A stretch of 6,400 bases of DNA. Origin: Planctomycetes bacterium RIFOXYC2_FULL_41_27. Its GTDB lineage: Bacteria; Planctomycetota; Brocadiia; Brocadiales; Brocadiaceae. Made by a program: the position numbers and the translations under genes. The notes under the pieces were generated by a model. That model searched no databases, was not told the origin of the DNA, and saw nothing but the letters and a program-made list of their open reading frames with translations. Location: positions 1-6,400 of the forward strand of contig MHZD01000248.1 of NCBI GenBank assembly GCA_001828645.1, given 5' to 3'. Numbering within the stretch: the stretch's first letter is position 1; each line of letters begins with the position of its first letter. Positions 5,489 to 6,400 of the stretch are shown piece after piece.

Positions 5489-5854
5489 TTATTTAGTAAC
5501 ATTCACCTCTTTAGTTGCTTCCCATATACCATGTAGATTACAACGGCTAAATGCCCGCAGAGTTCTCGTTCCCTCGTGAGGCAGAACGATGGTCAGCGTT
5601 ACTTCAGGCTTATTGAGTTCTGCCGTAAAATCTACCCGAGAGATGTAGATGTGTCCACTATAAAGATCAACAAATTGAATGAAGTGGCCATTTTCCATTA
5701 CATGAAGGGCTTCCCCTACCTTTATGGTTACCGTAAAGGGCTGCCCAACGTTTATAGTTGCCGGTACGGTGATTACGGGTACGTGTTTCTTTGCCGTCTC
5801 CGCTGGGCCTGTAGCTGCTGTGTTTACCTGACAAAATAGACTGGTTTCTGCCAT
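5489..5854 (-). CDS. Superoxide reductase, neelaredoxin type (class II)
   Basis: Reduces superoxide to hydrogen peroxide at a mononuclear Fe(His)4(Cys) site in the cytoplasm. With the start at 5854 it has 121 residues, the normal size for the one-iron class. All five iron ligands are visible: H24 in KKHVPVI, H51 and H57 in ALHVMENGHFIQF, and C105 and H108 in CNLHG. The Lys before H24 (K23) that guides superoxide is kept, but the Glu of the usual EKHVP is K22 here, so the sixth-ligand Glu is missing; E19 lies nearby. The N-terminal 20 residues have no rubredoxin-like Cys pairs, so no desulforedoxin domain. Start choice: AAGGAG at 5867-5862 is 7 bases from this ATG but only 1 base from an ATG at 5860. 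The gene lies between a ferredoxin (electron donor candidate) and a small unknown protein. Confidence 0.92.
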   Translation of the reverse strand: MAETSLFCQVNTAATGPAETAKKHVPVITVPATINVGQPFTVTIKVGEALHVMENGHFIQFVDLYSGHIYISRVDFTAELNKPEVTLTIVLPHEGTRTLRAFSRCNLHGIWEATKEVNVTK

Positions 5855-5861
5855 TTTCATG

Positions 5862-5867
5862 CTCCTT
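5862..5867 (-). promoter_or_regulatory. Ribosome-binding site that decides the superoxide reductase start
   Basis: AAGGAG on the minus strand. Spacing is 1 base to the ATG at 5860 and 7 bases to the ATG at 5854, so the latter is the probable start. Confidence 0.75.
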
Positions 5868-5900
5868 ATTAAAAATGTTTATGAAAATTAAAAACGCCTC

Positions 5901-6086
5901 TTATTTTAATTGTGTGTGTACCGTCTTGATTGCCTTTACCGGGCATATCGGAATGCAGCGTTCGCACTGGTCGCACTTATGTTGAATGATTTCTGCTTTT
6001 TCCTTTTTCATAATAATAGCTTCAGTAGGGCATACATGCAAGCATTCTTCGCAACCAACGCATTCACGTTTATCCACGGCAATCAT
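5901..6086 (-). CDS. 2[4Fe-4S] ferredoxin
   Basis: 61 residues, standard for a clostridial-type bacterial ferredoxin. Two complete cluster motifs are visible: C9-x2-C12-x2-C15-x3-C19-P and C38-x2-C41-x2-C44-x3-C48-P. The region between the motifs (20-37) is short and rich in Lys and Glu. It is a soluble, low-potential cytoplasmic electron carrier. Its gene is 46 bases upstream of the superoxide reductase, which suggests that it may feed electrons to that enzyme in place of rubredoxin, as no rubredoxin is encoded here; this is inference. An in-frame TAA lies just before ATG 6086, so the start is well fixed. The nearest ribosome-binding site is a modest AAAGG about 11 bases upstream. A much stronger GGAGGTGA lies further up (6125-6118). 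Confidence 0.95.
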   Translation of the reverse strand: MIAVDKRECVGCEECLHVCPTEAIIMKKEKAEIIQHKCDQCERCIPICPVKAIKTVHTQLK

Positions 6087-6117
6087 TATTTATGCGCCTT
6101 TCCATGACTAAAATCCT

Positions 6118-6125
6118 TCACCTCC
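6118..6125 (-). promoter_or_regulatory. Strong Shine-Dalgarno-like GGAGGTGA ahead of a minimal ORF
   Basis: GGAGGTGA on the minus strand is a full complement of the 16S rRNA tail. It is 31 bases from the ferredoxin ATG, too far to serve it, but 12 bases from another ATG (6105). That ATG opens an 11-codon frame (MERRINNDCRG, stop 6072-6070) overlapping the ferredoxin start. It may be a leader peptide used for translational coupling, or a chance match. Confidence 0.35.
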
Positions 6126-6145
6126 GATGCCCCCCACCACACAGT

Positions 6146-6400
6146 TCATTCCGCCCGGACTTCGATCTTCCTTGGTTTTACATGTGCTGCCTTAGGTAAA
6201 ATAAGGGATAGAACGCCATCGGACATCTTTGCCTCGATCTTATCCAGGTTGACAGCCTCTGAGATCACAAAGTGACGATGATAATGTCCGATATTGTATT
6301 CGTTATAAACTACCTTCTCATCGGTATAGGCCTCCTGAGAAACCTCGCCATTAACGACCAATTCATTGTCTTGCAGATCAATGTTTATGTTCTCAATGCT
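6146..6400 (-). CDS. Hsp20 small heat-shock protein, C-terminal part (cut by window edge)
   Basis: The frame is open at base 6400 and gives the last 84 residues, so the N-terminal arm and the start of the alpha-crystallin domain are outside the window. Visible are ELVVNGEV (strand of the domain), GHYHRHFVISEAVNLDKI (the conserved aromatic and R-x-F segment with the acidic turn) and the hallmark DGVLSLILPK. A short C-terminal tail follows with the I-x-V anchor (I79-E-V81), which docks on a neighbouring dimer during oligomer assembly. Small heat-shock proteins hold unfolding proteins in the cytoplasm without ATP. It is the first gene in the visible direction of transcription, 59 bases ahead of the ferredoxin, and no terminator is seen between them. 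Cotranscription with the superoxide reductase would fit a stress-response unit. Confidence 0.93.
   Translation of the reverse strand, partial: SIENINIDLQDNELVVNGEVSQEAYTDEKVVYNEYNIGHYHRHFVISEAVNLDKIEAKMSDGVLSLILPKAAHVKPRKIEVRAE

Noticed and set aside
6146..6361. Hsp20 start at 6361 (TTG)
   Set aside because: The frame continues without interruption to the window edge with typical alpha-crystallin sequence, so TTG at 6361 is an internal Leu codon and the true start is outside the window.

Overview
The window looks like chromosomal DNA from an anaerobic or microaerophilic bacterium with a rich periplasmic c-type cytochrome complement. The moderate-to-low GC content, several ~115-residue monoheme cytochromes, a diheme peroxidase and a superoxide reductase would fit an anammox planctomycete (Brocadiales: Kuenenia, Brocadia or Jettenia type). 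That assignment is inferred from gene content and style; no phylogenetic marker lies in the window. Every credible gene is on the minus strand, so the transcribed order runs from high to low coordinates. The plus-strand open frames are shadows.

Layout in transcription order. (1) 6400-5259: C-terminal part of an Hsp20 chaperone cut by the window edge, a 2[4Fe-4S] ferredoxin, a neelaredoxin-type superoxide reductase, and a 64-residue protein of unknown role. (2) 5188-3626: four small exported monoheme cytochromes c. Three are close tandem paralogues with clear signs of recombination among them; the fourth is more distant. A hairpin with a U-rich tail (3588-3529) probably ends this transcript. 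(3) 3495-2410: a complete 6-phosphofructokinase with the mixed Gly/Lys donor-site signature. (4) 2387-1860: the C-terminal remnant of an NAD(P)/FAD oxidoreductase whose N-terminal half is absent; PFK ends only 22 bases before it. (5) 1842-1: a four-helix membrane protein with histidines in or near its helices, a diheme cytochrome c peroxidase with signal peptide, and, three bases later, the N-terminal 115 residues of a cysteine-dioxygenase-like cupin cut by the window edge.

How the genes may work together (inference). Superoxide reductase turns superoxide into hydrogen peroxide, with ferredoxin as a possible electron source. The exported diheme peroxidase reduces hydrogen peroxide with electrons that small monoheme cytochromes usually supply. 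Hsp20 fits a stress-response setting. The window could therefore hold a two-stage, two-compartment reactive-oxygen defence with a redundant set of cytochrome donors. The most unusual details are an extra cysteine codon inside one heme motif, a mosaic cytochrome gene, a duplicated spacer that abuts the fourth cytochrome's start codon, and the truncated flavoprotein. No tRNA, rRNA, CRISPR array or insertion sequence was seen, and no gene-free stretch exceeds about 150 bases.
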